NCBI RefSeq assembly: GCF_018398425.1
Contig: NZ_JADPMV010000001.1
Coordinates: 186,001 to 250,000, forward strand
Source: Pseudomonas lalucatii
GTDB taxonomy: Bacteria > Pseudomonadota > Gammaproteobacteria > Pseudomonadales > Pseudomonadaceae
DNA length: 64,000 bases
Reading direction: 5' to 3'
Part shown: in pieces, positions 1 to 10,583 of the stretch
How positions within the stretch are numbered: position 1 is the first letter of the stretch
Layout: each line of letters begins with the position of its first letter
Position numbers and translations under genes: made by a program
The notes under the pieces: model-generated
Told to the model about the DNA's origin: nothing
Seen by the model: only the letters and a program-made list of their open reading frames with translations
Database searches by the model: none

Positions 1-1111
1 CGTCGTGGGCCTCCACCTCGCGCAGGCTCGGCACCGGCAGCGGGCCGTTCTGCAGCAGGTCACGGATCAGCTGCAGCAGCTGCAGTTCGCTTTCGGCCAT
101 ACCGGCATAGAAGTGCTCGGCGCCGACCAGTTCGCGCAGGGCAAAGTTGCTCTCCAGGCTGGCGCGGGGCGAGCCTATGCCGATCACCCGGCGCCTCTTC
201 AGCAGGGCGGCGGCCTGGTCGAGGGCCGAGTCCAGACCCATCTTCATCTGGCTCAGCACCATCAGCGGCTGGCGCGGGCGGTCCGGGCGGTTGACGTAGC
301 CATAGCCGAAGCGGCCGCGGTCGCAGAGGAAGTACTGGTTCACCGAGCCGTTGAAGCGGTTCTCGATGCGGCGGATCTCGCCGTAGCGCTCGCCGGGACT
401 GATGTTGCAGCCGGCGGCGCAGCCGTGGCAGATGCTCGGGGCGAACTGCATGTCCCACTTGCGGTTGTAGCGTTCGGAGTGGGTCTTGTCGGTGAACACC
501 CCGGTCGGGCAGACCTCGACCAGGTTGCCGGCGAACTCGCTTTCCAGGGTGCCGTCCTCGACCCGGCCGAAATAGACGTTGTCGTGGGCGCCATAGACGC
601 CGAGGTCGGTGCCGCCGGCATAGTCCTTGTAGTAGCGCACGCAGCGGTAGCAGGCGATGCAGCGGTTCATTTCGTGGCCGATGAAGGGCCCCAGCTCCTG
701 GTTCTGGTGGGTGCGCTTGGTGAAGCGATAACGGCGGGCGTTGTGCCCGGTCATGACCGTCATGTCCTGCAGGTGGCAGTGGCCGCCTTCCTCGCATACC
801 GGACAGTCGTGGGGGTGGTTGGTCATCAGCCACTCGACGACGCTGGCGCGGAACTGCCTGGCCTCCTCGTCGTCGATGGAGATCCAGCTGTTGTCGCTGG
901 CCGGGGTCATGCAGGACATCACCAGGCGACCGCGGCTGTCGTTCTCGTCGCTGTACTGCTTCACCGCGCACTGGCGGCAGGCGCCGACGCTGCCCAGGGC
1001 GGGGTGCCAGCAGAAGTAGGGAATGTCGAGCCCCAGGGACAGGCAGGCCTGCAGCAGGTTGTCTGCGCCATCGACTTCCAGATCTTTGCCGTCTACGTGG
1101 ATAGTGGCCAT
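1..1111 (-). CDS. nuoG: NADH-quinone oxidoreductase subunit G, C-terminal part outside window
   Basis: Peripheral-arm subunit of complex I that carries several iron-sulfur clusters between the FMN site and the quinone site. The first 370 residues are visible, starting at the ATG at 1111. They show the N-terminal 2Fe-2S ferredoxin domain (C34, C45, C48, C67), the His-Cys cluster motif [14 protein letters not shown], the two-cluster stretch with CIACYRC and CPTGVF, and the extra cluster motif CHGCAAGC typical of NuoG. Family members have about 900 residues, so more than half lies before base 1. It is the sixth gene of the minus-strand nuo operon seen here, 94 bases after nuoF. Confidence 0.95.
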   Translation of the reverse strand, partial: MATIHVDGKDLEVDGADNLLQACLSLGLDIPYFCWHPALGSVGACRQCAVKQYSDENDSRGRLVMSCMTPASDNSWISIDDEEARQFRASVVEWLMTNHPHDCPVCEEGGHCHLQDMTVMTGHNARRYRFTKRTHQNQELGPFIGHEMNRCIACYRCVRYYKDYAGGTDLGVYGAHDNVYFGRVEDGTLESEFAGNLVEVCPTGVFTDKTHSERYNRKWDMQFAPSICHGCAAGCNISPGERYGEIRRIENRFNGSVNQYFLCDRGRFGYGYVNRPDRPRQPLMVLSQMKMGLDSALDQAAALLKRRRVIGIGSPRASLESNFALRELVGAEHFYAGMAESELQLLQLIRDLLQNGPLPVPSLREVEAHD

Positions 1112-1205
1112 GGTCTCGTGTCTTCTCACCCGCCGCAGCGGGCTTGGCTAAGGGCGTCACGGTTTGTCGCGGGGCCGGGTGAATGGCCGGCGCGACGCAA
1201 AAACT

Positions 1206-2561
1206 TCATGCCGGGGCCAGCTGCGCGCTGCCCGCCGGCGTGTTCTGGCCGGCAATGCCGGCCTCGAACTCCCCGCGGAAATACTTCAATGCACTGGCCA
1301 GGGGCTCGACGGCCCCCGGTGCGTGGGCGCAGAAGGTCTTGCCGGGGCCGAGGAAGTTGCACAGCTGCTCCAGGGTCTCCAGGTCGCCCGGTTGGCCTTC
1401 GCCGCGCTCCAGGGCGCGCAGTAGCTTGACGCTCCAGGGCAGGCCATCGCGGCACGGGGTGCACCAGCCGCAGGACTCGCGGGAGAAGAATTCCTCCAGG
1501 TTGCGCAGCAAGGCCACCATGCCGACGCCGTCGTCCACCGCCAGGGCCAGGCCGGTGCCCATGCGGGTACCGACCTTGCCGATGCCGCCGGCGTACATCT
1601 GCGCCTCGAGGTGTTCCGGGAGCAGGAAGCCGGTGCCGGCACCGCCGGGCTGCCAGCATTTGAGGCGATAGCCGTCGCGCATGCCGCCGGCGTAGTCCTC
1701 GAACAGTTCGCGGGCGCTGATGCCGAAGGGCAGCTCCCAGACGCCGGGGGTCTTCACCTTGCCGGAAAAGCCCATCAGCTTGCTGCCGTGATCCTCGCTA
1801 CCGGGCCGGGCCAGGCTCTTGTACCAGTCCACGCCGTTGCCGATGATCGCCGGCACGTTGCACAGGGTCTCGACGTTGTTCACGCAGGTGGGCTTGCCCC
1901 AGACGCCGACGGCGGCCGGGAAGGGCGGCTTGGCGCGTGGGTTGGCGCGGCGTCCCTCGAGGGAGTTGATCAGCGCGGTTTCCTCGCCGCAGATGTAGCG
2001 CCCGGCGCCGGTGTGCACGAACAGCTCGAAGGAAAAATCGCTGCCCAGGATGTTGCGGCCCAGCAGGCCGGCGGCCTTGGCCTCGGCCACGGCGCGCTCG
2101 AGGATGTGCGCCGCGTCGACGTACTCGCCGCGCAGGAAGATGTAGCCGCGATAGGCCTTGAGCGCGCGGGCGCTGATCAGCATGCCCTCGATCAGCAGGT
2201 GCGGCAGCTGCTCCATGAGCAGGCGGTCCTTCCAGGTGTTGGGCTCCATTTCGTCGGCGTTGCACAGCAGGTAGCGGATGTTCAGCGACTCGTCGGTGGG
2301 CATCAGGCCCCACTTCACCCCGGTGGGGAAGCCGGCGCCGCCGCGGCCCTTGAGGCCGGATTCCTTGACCGTCTGCACGATGTCGGCCGGGGCCATCTCG
2401 CCCAACACCTTGCGCGCGGCGCTGTAACCGTTCTTCTGCTGGTACTCGTCGAACCACACGGGCTGGGCGTCATCGCGCAGGCGCCAGGTCAGCGGATGGG
2501 TCTCTTCCGGGCGGGCGATGCGGTTGGCCGGGCCGGCCGAGGTCAGCAGCTTGGCGTTCAT
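1206..2561 (-). CDS. nuoF: NADH-quinone oxidoreductase subunit F
   Basis: FMN- and NADH-binding 51-kDa subunit of complex I, 451 residues. The glycine-rich nucleotide motif [10 protein letters not shown] lies at residues 72-81 and the 4Fe-4S ligand motif [10 protein letters not shown] at 364-373, with a further Cys near 411. A longer open frame reaches 2666, but the ATG at 2561 overlaps the nuoE stop as ATGA, the usual coupling in this operon, and the extra N-terminus would only be nuoE antiframe. It forms the NADH dehydrogenase module with NuoE and NuoG. Confidence 0.95.
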   Translation of the reverse strand: MNAKLLTSAGPANRIARPEETHPLTWRLRDDAQPVWFDEYQQKNGYSAARKVLGEMAPADIVQTVKESGLKGRGGAGFPTGVKWGLMPTDESLNIRYLLCNADEMEPNTWKDRLLMEQLPHLLIEGMLISARALKAYRGYIFLRGEYVDAAHILERAVAEAKAAGLLGRNILGSDFSFELFVHTGAGRYICGEETALINSLEGRRANPRAKPPFPAAVGVWGKPTCVNNVETLCNVPAIIGNGVDWYKSLARPGSEDHGSKLMGFSGKVKTPGVWELPFGISARELFEDYAGGMRDGYRLKCWQPGGAGTGFLLPEHLEAQMYAGGIGKVGTRMGTGLALAVDDGVGMVALLRNLEEFFSRESCGWCTPCRDGLPWSVKLLRALERGEGQPGDLETLEQLCNFLGPGKTFCAHAPGAVEPLASALKYFRGEFEAGIAGQNTPAGSAQLAPA

Positions 2562-3058
2562 GCATAGCCCTCCAGCAGCTTGGCGACGGACTCGGGGAGC
2601 ACATCGCCGAAGGTGTCGTCGTCGATCATCAGCGTCGGCGCCTTGTCGCAGTTGCCCAGGCAGCACACCGGCAGCAGGGTGAAGCGGCCGTCGGCGCTGG
2701 TCTGGCCGAGGCCGATGCCCAGCTCTCGTTGAATACTAGACAGCACCGACTCGTGGCCGCCGATGAAGCAGGTCATGCTGTCGCACACGCGAATGATGTG
2801 GCGGCCCACCGGCTGGCGGAAAATCTGGCTGTAGAAGGTGGCCACCCCCTCGACGTCGCTCCCCGGAATGCCGAGCACCGCACCGATGGCGTCGGCGGCG
2901 CCGTCGGGCACCCAGCCGCGCGCCTGCTGCACGATCTTCAGCGCCTCGATGGACGCCGCACGCGGGTCCTCGTAGTGCTGCATCTCATGCTCGATGGCCG
3001 CGCGTTCGCTGGCGCTGAGGACGAAGCGGTCGGTCTGGATCAGGTCGCTCTGGTTCAT
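2558..3058 (-). CDS. nuoE: NADH-quinone oxidoreductase subunit E
   Basis: 24-kDa subunit with one 2Fe-2S cluster (N1a), 166 residues. The four ligands are visible: C92 and C97 in VCDSMTCF and C133 with C137 in the CCLGNC stretch. The ATG at 3058, one base after the nuoCD stop, is preferred to an in-frame ATG 15 bases upstream because Pseudomonas NuoE begins close to the LIQTDRF segment. It ends in a four-base overlap with nuoF, which suggests translational coupling. Confidence 0.93.
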   Translation of the reverse strand: MNQSDLIQTDRFVLSASERAAIEHEMQHYEDPRAASIEALKIVQQARGWVPDGAADAIGAVLGIPGSDVEGVATFYSQIFRQPVGRHIIRVCDSMTCFIGGHESVLSSIQRELGIGLGQTSADGRFTLLPVCCLGNCDKAPTLMIDDDTFGDVLPESVAKLLEGYA

Positions 3059-3059
3059 G

Positions 3060-4841
3060 TCAGCGGTCCACATCGGCCATGACGAAATCGATACTGCCCA
3101 GGTAGGCGATCAGGTCGGCCACCATGCTGCCGCGGATCACCGAGGGAATCTGCTGCAGGTGCGGGAAGCTGGGGGTGCGAATGCGGGTGCGGTAGCTCAT
3201 GGTGCTGCCATCGCTGGTCAGGTAGTAGCTGTTGATGCCCTTGGTCGCCTCGATCATCTGCAGGGTTTCGCCCGCCGGCATCACCGGACCCCAGGAAACC
3301 TGCAGGAAGTGGGTGATCAGGGTCTCGATGTGCTGCAGGGTGCGCTCCTTCGGCGGCGGCGTGGTCAGGGGGTGATCGGCCTTGTAGGGGCCGGCCGGCA
3401 TGTTGTGCAGGCACTGCTCGATGATGCGCACGCTCTGACGCATCTCCTCGACCCGCACGATGCAGCGGTCGTAGGCGTCGCCGTTGTGCGCCAGTGGCAC
3501 CTCGAATTCGAAGTGCTCGTAGCCCGAGTAGGGACGCGCCTTGCGCAGGTCGAAGTCCAGGCCGGTGGCGCGCAGCCCGGCGCCGGTGACGCCCCACTCG
3601 AGGGCCTCCCGGGTGTTGTACTGGGCGACGCCCAGGGTGCGGCCGCGCAGGATGCTGTTCTTCAGCGCGGCCTTCTCGTACTCGTCCAACCGCCTGGGCA
3701 GCCAGTCGACGAACTCCTTGACCAGGCCGTCCCAGCCCCGCGGCAGGTCGTGGGCGACGCCGCCGATGCGGTACCAGGCCGGGTGCATGCGAAAGCCGGT
3801 AATGGCTTCGATCACTTTGTAGGCGCGCTGGCGGTCGGTGAAGGTGAAGAACACCGGGGTCATGGCGCCGACGTCCTGGATATAGGTGCCGAGGAACAGC
3901 AGGTGGCTGGTGATGCGGAAGAACTCCGCCAGCATCACCCGGATGACGTCGACCCGGTCGGGCACCCTGATGCCGGCCAGTTTCTCCACGGCCAGCACGT
4001 AGGGCAGGTTGTTCATGACCCCGCCCAGGTAGTCGATGCGGTCGGTATAGGGGATGAAGCTGTGCCAGGACTGGCGCTCGGCCATCTTCTCCGCGCCGCG
4101 GTGGTGATAGCCGACGTCGGGCACGCAGTCGACGATCTCCTCGCCGTCCAGCTGGAGGATGATGCGGAAGGCGCCGTGGGCCGAGGGATGGTTGGGGCCG
4201 AGGTTGAGGAACATGTAGTCCTCGTGCTCGCTGTGGCGCTGCATGCCCCAGTCTTCCGGCTTGAAGCGGGCGGCTTCCTCCTCCAGCTGCTGCTTGGCCT
4301 GGGTCAGGCTGAAGGGGTCGAACTCGGTGGCGCGCGCCGGGTAGTCCTTGCGCAGCGGATGGCCTTCCCAGGTCGGCGGCATCATGATCCGGCTGAGGTG
4401 CGGGTGGCCCTGGAAGCCGATGCCGAACATGTCCCAGACTTCCCGCTCGTACCAGTTGGCGTTCGGCCAGATCGCGGTGATCGTCGGCAGGTTCAGGTCG
4501 CCTTCGCTCAGCGCCACCTTGACCATCAGGTCGCTGTTACGCTCGATCGACAGCAGGTGATAGAACACCGTGAAGTCGGCCGGGGGCAGGCCACGGCGCT
4601 GGGTGCGCAGGCGCTCGTCGATGCCATGCAGGTCATAGAGCATGACGTAGGGCCGCGGCAGGCCGCGGAGGAAACCGAGGACCTCGACCAGCCTGTCGCG
4701 GGGCACCCAAACCACCGGCATGCCGGTACGGCTGGCCTGCAGAGTCAGGCTCGCGGCATCGAAACGGGCCTGCAGCTCGGCGACGACGTCTTGTGCGTCG
4801 GCCTTGTAGGGCGGAGGTGACACGGCGCTGTCTGCAGTCAT
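3060..4841 (-). CDS. nuoC: NADH-quinone oxidoreductase fused subunits C/D
   Basis: 593-residue fusion of the 30-kDa (C) and 49-kDa (D) subunits, as in enterobacteria and Pseudomonas. The N-terminal about 190 residues are the NuoC part, with a region like [13 protein letters not shown]; the rest is the NuoD part, starting near the [20 protein letters not shown] segment that lines the quinone cavity and ending in FVMADVDR. NuoD-type proteins share ancestry with hydrogenase large subunits. It connects the NADH module to the membrane arm. It is followed by nuoE after a single base. Confidence 0.95.
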   Translation of the reverse strand: MTADSAVSPPPYKADAQDVVAELQARFDAASLTLQASRTGMPVVWVPRDRLVEVLGFLRGLPRPYVMLYDLHGIDERLRTQRRGLPPADFTVFYHLLSIERNSDLMVKVALSEGDLNLPTITAIWPNANWYEREVWDMFGIGFQGHPHLSRIMMPPTWEGHPLRKDYPARATEFDPFSLTQAKQQLEEEAARFKPEDWGMQRHSEHEDYMFLNLGPNHPSAHGAFRIILQLDGEEIVDCVPDVGYHHRGAEKMAERQSWHSFIPYTDRIDYLGGVMNNLPYVLAVEKLAGIRVPDRVDVIRVMLAEFFRITSHLLFLGTYIQDVGAMTPVFFTFTDRQRAYKVIEAITGFRMHPAWYRIGGVAHDLPRGWDGLVKEFVDWLPRRLDEYEKAALKNSILRGRTLGVAQYNTREALEWGVTGAGLRATGLDFDLRKARPYSGYEHFEFEVPLAHNGDAYDRCIVRVEEMRQSVRIIEQCLHNMPAGPYKADHPLTTPPPKERTLQHIETLITHFLQVSWGPVMPAGETLQMIEATKGINSYYLTSDGSTMSYRTRIRTPSFPHLQQIPSVIRGSMVADLIAYLGSIDFVMADVDR

Positions 4842-4895
4842 GGTCTCGGTCGCTGTCGGTCAAGCTGGGGAAAGTGCCGGGTTGCTCATGGGGGC

Positions 4896-5579
4896 TCAAA
4901 CATCGTCGGGGCTGCGCAGCTGGGTGACGGCGATGCGCTGGGCGCGTCGCTGCTCGCGCTGCGAGGGCATCTCGGCGCGGTACACACCCTGGTCGCCGAC
5001 CACCCAGGAGAGCGGGCGGCGCTCCTGGCCGATGGACTCCTGCAGCAGCATCAGGCCCTGCAGGAAGGCCTCGGGACGGGGCGGGCAGCCGGGCACATAG
5101 ACATCGACGGGGAGAAACTTGTCCACGCCCTGGACCACCGAATAGATGTCGTACATGCCGCCGGAGTTGGCGCACGAGCCCATGGAGATGACCCACTTGG
5201 GCTCGAGCATCTGCTCGTACAGGCGCTGGATGATGGGCGCCATCTTGATGAAGCAGGTGCCGGCGATGACCATGAAGTCGGCCTGGCGCGGCGAGGCGCG
5301 TATGACCTCGGCGCCGAAGCGAGCGATGTCATGGGGCGCGGTGAAGGCCGTGGTCATCTCCACGTAGCAGCAGGACAGGCCGAAGTTGTAGGGCCACAGG
5401 GAGTTCTTGCGCCCCCAGTTGACCGCGTCGTTGAGCACGTTCTCCAACTTGCCCATGAAAATGTTCTTGTGCACCTGGCCATCTAGCAGCGGATCGGCAA
5501 CGGTCTCCCGCTGGCCGATCGGATACTGCTCGTTCGGCGCATCCGGGTCGACCCGAGTAAGTGTGTATTGCATCGCCAA
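4896..5579 (-). CDS. nuoB: NADH-quinone oxidoreductase subunit B
   Basis: PSST subunit that carries cluster N2, the last iron-sulfur cluster before quinone. The paired cysteines in [10 protein letters not shown], the SMGSCAN motif and [10 protein letters not shown] are all present. The frame gives 227 residues from 5579; the second Met (5573) would give 225 and matches the usual MQYTLTR-like N-terminus of Pseudomonas NuoB, so the start is uncertain by two codons. It lies four bases after nuoA. Confidence 0.95.
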   Translation of the reverse strand: MAMQYTLTRVDPDAPNEQYPIGQRETVADPLLDGQVHKNIFMGKLENVLNDAVNWGRKNSLWPYNFGLSCCYVEMTTAFTAPHDIARFGAEVIRASPRQADFMVIAGTCFIKMAPIIQRLYEQMLEPKWVISMGSCANSGGMYDIYSVVQGVDKFLPVDVYVPGCPPRPEAFLQGLMLLQESIGQERRPLSWVVGDQGVYRAEMPSQREQRRAQRIAVTQLRSPDDV

Positions 5580-5583
5580 GGCC

Positions 5584-5997
5584 TCATTGTCTTAGCTTCG
5601 CCTGCCGTTCGCGACGTCCCGCCGGGGACCAGTCGAGCCCCCCGATGCGCCAGAGATAGACAAGCCCGGCCAACAGAATCGCTATGAAAATAGTAGCCTC
5701 GATAAAGCCGGCCCAGCCGCTTTCGCGAACGGAGACGGCCCAGGCGAAGAGGAACAGGGCTTCGACGTCGAAGATCACGAAGAGCATCGCGACCAGATAG
5801 AACTTCGCGGAAAAGCGCAGGCGGGCGCTGCCGGTGGGCAGCATGCCGGCTTCGAAGGGTTCGTTCTTGCGCTGGCCCCAGGCCTTGCCACCCAGCAGGC
5901 TGGACAGGCCGAGCATGAAGGCACAAAGACCGGCGATGCCGAGCAGGAACACGGCCAGCGCCCAGTCGTGGGACAGAGTTGCGCTTGCTTCCGACAT
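5584..5997 (-). CDS. nuoA: NADH-quinone oxidoreductase subunit A
   Basis: Small membrane subunit of complex I, 137 residues, with three hydrophobic segments (about residues 13-35, 66-90 and 97-119). The loop after helix 1 carries the family motif region KNEPFEAGM, which lies near the quinone site. First gene of the operon: a strong ribosome site (AGGGGGGAG) precedes the ATG at 5997. The 286 bases upstream, up to the PhoX gene, should hold the nuo promoter, but I could not pick one convincing -35/-10 pair there. Confidence 0.94.
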   Translation of the reverse strand: MSEASATLSHDWALAVFLLGIAGLCAFMLGLSSLLGGKAWGQRKNEPFEAGMLPTGSARLRFSAKFYLVAMLFVIFDVEALFLFAWAVSVRESGWAGFIEATIFIAILLAGLVYLWRIGGLDWSPAGRRERQAKLRQ

Positions 5998-6248
5998 GCC
6001 GGACTCCCCCCTGGAAAGGAACGGCGCTCTTTCGCAAATTATTGGATTGAGTCTCTGCGGACGAACGCTGGCGACCGCCTGAGATACTGCTTTGAGCTTA
6101 GGCCCCAGCTGAGCCCTTGGTAAGTTTTCGAGCGATAATTTTTAGAACATGGCCGCAAGGCCTTGTTTTAAGACCCGTTCATCGCTCAGGGAAGGTCCGG
6201 TAACGGTGACCGGCATGCGATCATGGCGCTCGGGAACCGGCGGAGAGG

Positions 6249-6276
6249 GGCGACCGGGCTGTTGCGCCTGGTCGCC
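6249..6276 (-). terminator. Hairpin after the PhoX-type gene
   Basis: A 10-base stem with one mismatch (GGCGACCAGG pairing with CCCGGTCGCC) begins 8 bases beyond the stop of the minus-strand PhoX gene. It has no clear T run, so it is only a possible terminator. Confidence 0.35.
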
Positions 6277-6283
6277 GGGGGGC

Positions 6284-8290
6284 TCACAACAGGCGGCGGC
6301 CGTCCTCGCGCGTGATGATCAGGGTGGCGGAGCGCGGACGCTTGCCGGGGCCGTCCGGCCAGGTGCTGAGCAGGTTGCCGGCAGTCGAACCCTCGCCGGG
6401 ATGCTGGACGTTGACGAACAGCGTGCGGAAGTCCGGGGTGGCGCTGATGCCGGTGATTTCCGCACCCGACGGGCCGACCAGGAAGCGCTTGAGCTCACCG
6501 CTCTTCGGATCGGCGACCAGCATCTGGTTGTTGCCGAAGGGGCCGCTGCGCAGCTGGCTGCGGCTCATGTCGGTCTGGATCCACAGGCGACCCTCCGGGT
6601 CGAACCACAGCCCGTCGGGACTGGCCAGCAGGTTGTCGGCGTTCAATGGGCGGCCGTTCGGCCCTAGGCTGTCGCTTTCCGGACCCGCCAGCAGGAACAG
6701 GCTCCAGGTGAAACTGCGCCCGGCATGGTTCCAGCTGCGTTCGCGCCAACGGATGATATGGCCGTAGGCGTTGGCCGGGCGCGGATTGGCGGCATCGCCC
6801 TCGCCGCGGGCGCTGTTGTTGGTGAGGGTGAAGTAGACCTCGCCGTTGTCCGGGTTCACGGCGCCCCATTCAGGGCGGTCCATCTTGGTGGCACCGACGA
6901 TGTCGGCGGCCAGGCGGGTGTTGATCAGCACCTCGCCCTGGTCGGCGAAGCTCACGCCGGCGGCGTGGCAGGCCTTCTGGAAGGCCCTGTCGTGGATATC
7001 CAGGGCCAGCCACTTGCCCCTGCCGTTGGCGTCGAAACGGGCGACATAGAGCGTGCCGTCGTCCAGCAGGCTACCGTTGCTGCGGCCGGGGCGGTACTTG
7101 GCGCGGCTGACATACTTGTAGATGTACTCGTTCTGCGAGTCGTCGCCGGAGTAGCACACCACCGGCCGGCCCGGCTTGACCGGGGCGAACACCAGGCCTT
7201 CGTGGGCGAAACGGCCCAGGGCGGTGCGCTTGACCGGCACGGACTCGGGGGCGAAGGGGTCGATCTCGACGATCCAGCCGAAGTGGTTGGGTTCGTTGCG
7301 GTAGTCGCCGTCGGCTCGGGCCGCCTTGCGGCTGGCGTCGAAGCGCTCGAATTCGTCGCCGGCCAGGGTTTCCCAGCCATAGCGGCTGCTGCTGCGCAGG
7401 CCGTAGCGGCTCAACTGGCGGGGCAGCTCGCTGTCGCCGGAGGCGAAGTAGCCGGCCCAGTTCTCCTCGCAGGTCAGGTAGGTGCCCCAGGGCGTGAAGC
7501 CGTTGGCGCAGTTGTTCTGGGTGCCGCGTGTGGCCGTGCCATCCGGGCTGTAGCGGGTCTGCAACAGGGCATGGCCGCGGGCCGGGCCGCGGATCTGCAT
7601 GGGCGTGGCGGCGGTGATGCGGCGGTTGCGCGCGCTCGGCAGCACCTCCCAGTCGCCCTGCGGGTTGCGACGGATTTCCACCACCGAGACGCCGTGGGCG
7701 TTGATTTCCTTGCGCACCTCTTCGGCGCTGACGCGCCTGCCGTCCACCACGGTCGGTCCGTTGGGATGGATCAGTCCGGCATCGATGTATTCGTGGTTGA
7801 GCACCAGCAGGCCGTGATCGCTGCTGCGGCCACGGCCGCGTTGGGCATCGATGGGGAAGAAGTGCATGCCGTCATGGTGCATGCCGGTCTGCTGGGCCTG
7901 GTCCGCGGCGCTGTTGCTGGCGTCCTCGAGAAAGGCCGGATAGCTGCCGGTGATGGGCGTGCCCCAGGGGATGAAGGGCGTGGCCTGGTAGCCGGCGGGG
8001 ACGCTGATGGCGTCGGCCCGGCCGATGGCCACGGGGGTGAAGGGCAGCTTCGTCCGCGGCCTGAACACTGGACCTGCGTGCGGCGTGCCGGCCGCAGGCG
8101 CGGCTTCGCTGGTGCCCGGCAGGGCGGCGCCGAGAAAGGCCAGGGCACCCAGCGCCGCACCGCCGGCCAGCACCTGGCGGCGAGCGAGGCCGGGATTGAT
8201 CAGCTCGCTGAAATGCGTGTTGCCGGAATGGTTGCTGGGCAGTTCATCGCCACTGCCGAACAGTACGCTGTGGTCATCTTCCTGGCGCAT
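6284..8290 (-). CDS. PhoX-type (DUF839) secreted phosphatase
   Basis: 668-residue protein of the PhoX/DUF839 family, phosphatases with a calcium-iron centre that are exported folded. A twin-arginine signal is visible: R37-R38 in GLARRQVLAG followed by a hydrophobic stretch and an Ala-rich cleavage zone near residues 60-66. Family-like segments include HEYIDAGL, CANGFTPWGTYLTCEENW and PDGLWFDPEGRLWIQTD. The start has a good ribosome site (AAGGAG). It stands alone between nuoA and aceA, as in P. aeruginosa. Whether it is a true alkaline phosphatase cannot be decided from sequence. Confidence 0.85.
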   Translation of the reverse strand: MRQEDDHSVLFGSGDELPSNHSGNTHFSELINPGLARRQVLAGGAALGALAFLGAALPGTSEAAPAAGTPHAGPVFRPRTKLPFTPVAIGRADAISVPAGYQATPFIPWGTPITGSYPAFLEDASNSAADQAQQTGMHHDGMHFFPIDAQRGRGRSSDHGLLVLNHEYIDAGLIHPNGPTVVDGRRVSAEEVRKEINAHGVSVVEIRRNPQGDWEVLPSARNRRITAATPMQIRGPARGHALLQTRYSPDGTATRGTQNNCANGFTPWGTYLTCEENWAGYFASGDSELPRQLSRYGLRSSSRYGWETLAGDEFERFDASRKAARADGDYRNEPNHFGWIVEIDPFAPESVPVKRTALGRFAHEGLVFAPVKPGRPVVCYSGDDSQNEYIYKYVSRAKYRPGRSNGSLLDDGTLYVARFDANGRGKWLALDIHDRAFQKACHAAGVSFADQGEVLINTRLAADIVGATKMDRPEWGAVNPDNGEVYFTLTNNSARGEGDAANPRPANAYGHIIRWRERSWNHAGRSFTWSLFLLAGPESDSLGPNGRPLNADNLLASPDGLWFDPEGRLWIQTDMSRSQLRSGPFGNNQMLVADPKSGELKRFLVGPSGAEITGISATPDFRTLFVNVQHPGEGSTAGNLLSTWPDGPGKRPRSATLIITREDGRRLL

Positions 8291-8410
8291 GGGGGCTCCT
8301 TGGGGCTAATCGACGGAGCCATGACGCTAACCAAGGAAAACGACGGGACGATGACAACGGTTGTGCGGCAGTCGACAGTGTGGTCAGTCGCTACTTCTGG
8401 GCAGGGCAGA

Positions 8411-8440
8411 AAAGAAAAAACCCAGCATTGCTGCTGGGTT
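8411..8440 (-). terminator. Intrinsic terminator of aceA
   Basis: On the minus strand an AACCCAGCA / TGCTGGGTT stem is followed directly by a T-rich tract (TTTTTTCTTT). It lies 58 bases beyond the aceA stop. Confidence 0.85.
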
Positions 8441-8497
8441 CTTCCTACGCCACGCTCAAGCGGAATGCGGGGTTCCGCCTGGCCGAGCCGGTTCCAC

Positions 8498-10093
8498 TCA
8501 GTGGAACTGGTTCATGGTGTTGTCTTTGCCACCGGCCTTCAGCGCGGCTTCGCCAGCGAAGTACTCCTTGTGGTTGTCGCCGATGTCGGAGCCGGCCATG
8601 TTCTGGTGCTTGACGCAGGCGATGCCCTGACGCAGTTCCTGACGCTGCACGCCCTTGACGTAGGCCAGCATGCCCTGGTCGGCGAAGTAGCCCTTGGCCA
8701 GGTTGTCGGTGGACAGCGCCGCGGTGTGGTAGGTCGGCAGGGTGATCAGGTGGTGGAAGATGCCGGCCTGAGCCGAACCGTCGCGCTGGAAGGTGCGGAT
8801 CTTCTCGTCGGCGATCTGGGCCAGTTCGGTCTCGTCGTACTCCACGCTCATCAGCTTGGCGCGGTCGTAGGCGGAGACGTCCTTGCCTTCGGCGACGAAG
8901 GCGTCGAACACCTGCTGACGGAAGTTCAGGGTCCAGTTGAAGGACGGGCTGTTGTTGTACACCAGCTTGGCGTTCGGGATTTCCTTGCGGATCTCGTTGA
9001 CCATGGCCGCGATCTGGCCGACGTGCGGCTTCTCGGTTTCGATCCACAGCAGGTCGGCGCCGTTCTGCAGCGAGGTGATGCAGTCCAGTACGCAGCGCGC
9101 TTCGCCGGTGCCCTTGCGGAACTGGAACAGGTTGCTCGGCAGACGCTTGGGACGCAGCAGCTTGCCCTCGCGCTTGATCACCACGTCGCCGTTGCCCAGT
9201 TCGGCCTCGGAGATTTCCTCGCAGTCGAGGAAGGAGTTGTACTGGTCGCCCAGGTCGCCCGGCTGGTTGGTCACGGCGATCTGCTTGGTCAGGCCGGCGC
9301 CCAGGGAGTCGGTACGGGCGACGATCACGCCGTCGTCGATGCCCAGTTCGAGGAAGGCGTAACGAACGGCGTTGATCTTGGCGAGGAAGTCGGCGTGAGG
9401 CACGGTCACCTTGCCATCTTGGTGGCCGCACTGCTTCTCGTCGGATACCTGGTTCTCGATCTGGATGCAGCAGGCACCGGCTTCGATCATCTTCTTGGCC
9501 AGCAGGTAGGTGGCTTCCGGGTTGCCGAAGCCGGCGTCGATGTCGGCGATGATCGGGACCACGTGGGTCTCGTAGTTGTCGATCTGCTCCTGGATGTCGG
9601 CGGCCTTGGCGTTGTCGCCGGCGGCGCGGGCTTCGTCCATGGCGGTGAACAGCAGGTCCAGCTCACGGGCGTCGGCCTGGCGCAGGAAGGTGTACAGCTC
9701 CTCGATCAGCGCGGCGACCGAGGTCTTCTCGTGCATGGACTGGTCCGGCAGCGGGCCGAACTCGGAGCGCAGCGCGGCGACCATCCAGCCGGACAGGTAG
9801 AGGTAGCGCTTGTTGGTGGTCTTCAGGTGCTTCTTGATCGAGATCAGCTTCTGCTGCCCGATGAAACCGTGCCAGCAGCCCAGGGACTGGGTGTAGACGG
9901 AGGAGTCGGCGTCGTATTCGGCCATGTCCTTGCGCATGATGGCCGCGGTGTACTTGGCGATATCCAAACCAGTCTTGAAGCGGTTCTGAGCACGCATACG
10001 AGCCACGGATTCCGGGTTGATAGCGCTCCAGGTGCTGCCGAAGGTCTCTTTCAGCGCAGCGACTGCCTTGATGTCGTTTTGATATGCGGACAT
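8498..10093 (-). CDS. aceA: Isocitrate lyase
   Basis: Cleaves isocitrate to glyoxylate and succinate, the first step of the glyoxylate shunt. 531 residues, the long isocitrate lyase type found in Pseudomonas. The catalytic motif K220-Q-C-G-H224 holds the active-site Cys222; DIDAGFGNPEATY contributes metal and substrate ligands. A longer frame to 10243 exists, but the ATG at 10093 has an AAGGA ribosome site and gives the normal N-terminus MSAYQND. It competes for substrate with the idh and icd products encoded 8-12 kb away. Confidence 0.97.
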   Translation of the reverse strand: MSAYQNDIKAVAALKETFGSTWSAINPESVARMRAQNRFKTGLDIAKYTAAIMRKDMAEYDADSSVYTQSLGCWHGFIGQQKLISIKKHLKTTNKRYLYLSGWMVAALRSEFGPLPDQSMHEKTSVAALIEELYTFLRQADARELDLLFTAMDEARAAGDNAKAADIQEQIDNYETHVVPIIADIDAGFGNPEATYLLAKKMIEAGACCIQIENQVSDEKQCGHQDGKVTVPHADFLAKINAVRYAFLELGIDDGVIVARTDSLGAGLTKQIAVTNQPGDLGDQYNSFLDCEEISEAELGNGDVVIKREGKLLRPKRLPSNLFQFRKGTGEARCVLDCITSLQNGADLLWIETEKPHVGQIAAMVNEIRKEIPNAKLVYNNSPSFNWTLNFRQQVFDAFVAEGKDVSAYDRAKLMSVEYDETELAQIADEKIRTFQRDGSAQAGIFHHLITLPTYHTAALSTDNLAKGYFADQGMLAYVKGVQRQELRQGIACVKHQNMAGSDIGDNHKEYFAGEAALKAGGKDNTMNQFH

Positions 10094-10583
10094 GGTCAAT
10101 CCTTCAATGTATGTGTTTGGTTGAGCACCGACTTTCCCACTCAGAAACTGCATCACGGCGGTTCTGGTTGCGGGGCTCACAACAGCACGGCGAAATATTG
10201 ACCAGGACGGTGTTGAAACCGGGAGGAGGGGTGACGCGTGCACCGAGCGAGACTGCGGCGTGGTTTGCTGTTCCGGCTCGTGGATGCCGTCGAGCAGACT
10301 GGCTGTTACGGTCTGGCTGGTTGATGCCTTAAACGCTTCCCCGTCCCTCAGGACAACTTCGTTCCAGTCGCAATCTCGTCGAACTGCCTTGTGGGCTTTA
10401 CAACGCGAATCGTCTCGGGCGGTAAGCCTGGAGAGCGACCCGGAGGCCCTTTCTAGGGCCCCTGATAAGCGGGAGCGAGGTCATCATGCCTCTGCAGGGA
10501 GGGTTCGTCAAACGTTTTGTAGTGCTTTTTGGCGACTACTACATAAGTCTTACGACGACCGGCGAGTCAGTTCCGGCCAGGCT
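10094..10583 (-). promoter_or_regulatory. aceA upstream region with a candidate sigma-70 promoter
   Basis: 490 bases without a gene. On the minus strand TTGACG (10506-10511) and CATGAT (10483-10488) are 17 bases apart, a good sigma-70 pair. A start near 10475 would give a leader of about 380 bases before aceA. The leader contains a GGCCC/GGGCC hairpin near 10445-10460. The promoter is inferred by eye. Confidence 0.5.
10518..10543. promoter_or_regulatory. Inverted repeat TGTAGT-N14-ACTACA upstream of the aceA promoter
   Basis: Perfect six-base arms at 10518-10523 and 10538-10543, centred about 20 bases apart, directly upstream of the candidate -35 box. RpiR-type regulators of central carbon genes in Pseudomonas (RccR, HexR) bind sites with TGTAGT- or TGTAAT-like arms, and RccR is reported to control aceA. 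The wide spacing is unlike the compact sites I recall, so the assignment is tentative. Confidence 0.4.

Noticed and set aside
2994..4820. A 608-codon plus-strand frame opposite nuoCD
   Set aside because: Antisense shadow of a conserved complex I gene, with no ribosome site or domain.
6725..10201. A 1158-codon plus-strand open frame across the PhoX gene and aceA
   Set aside because: It is antisense to two well-identified genes, has Ala/Val/Gly-rich antiframe composition and no recognisable domain. High GC makes such frames common here.
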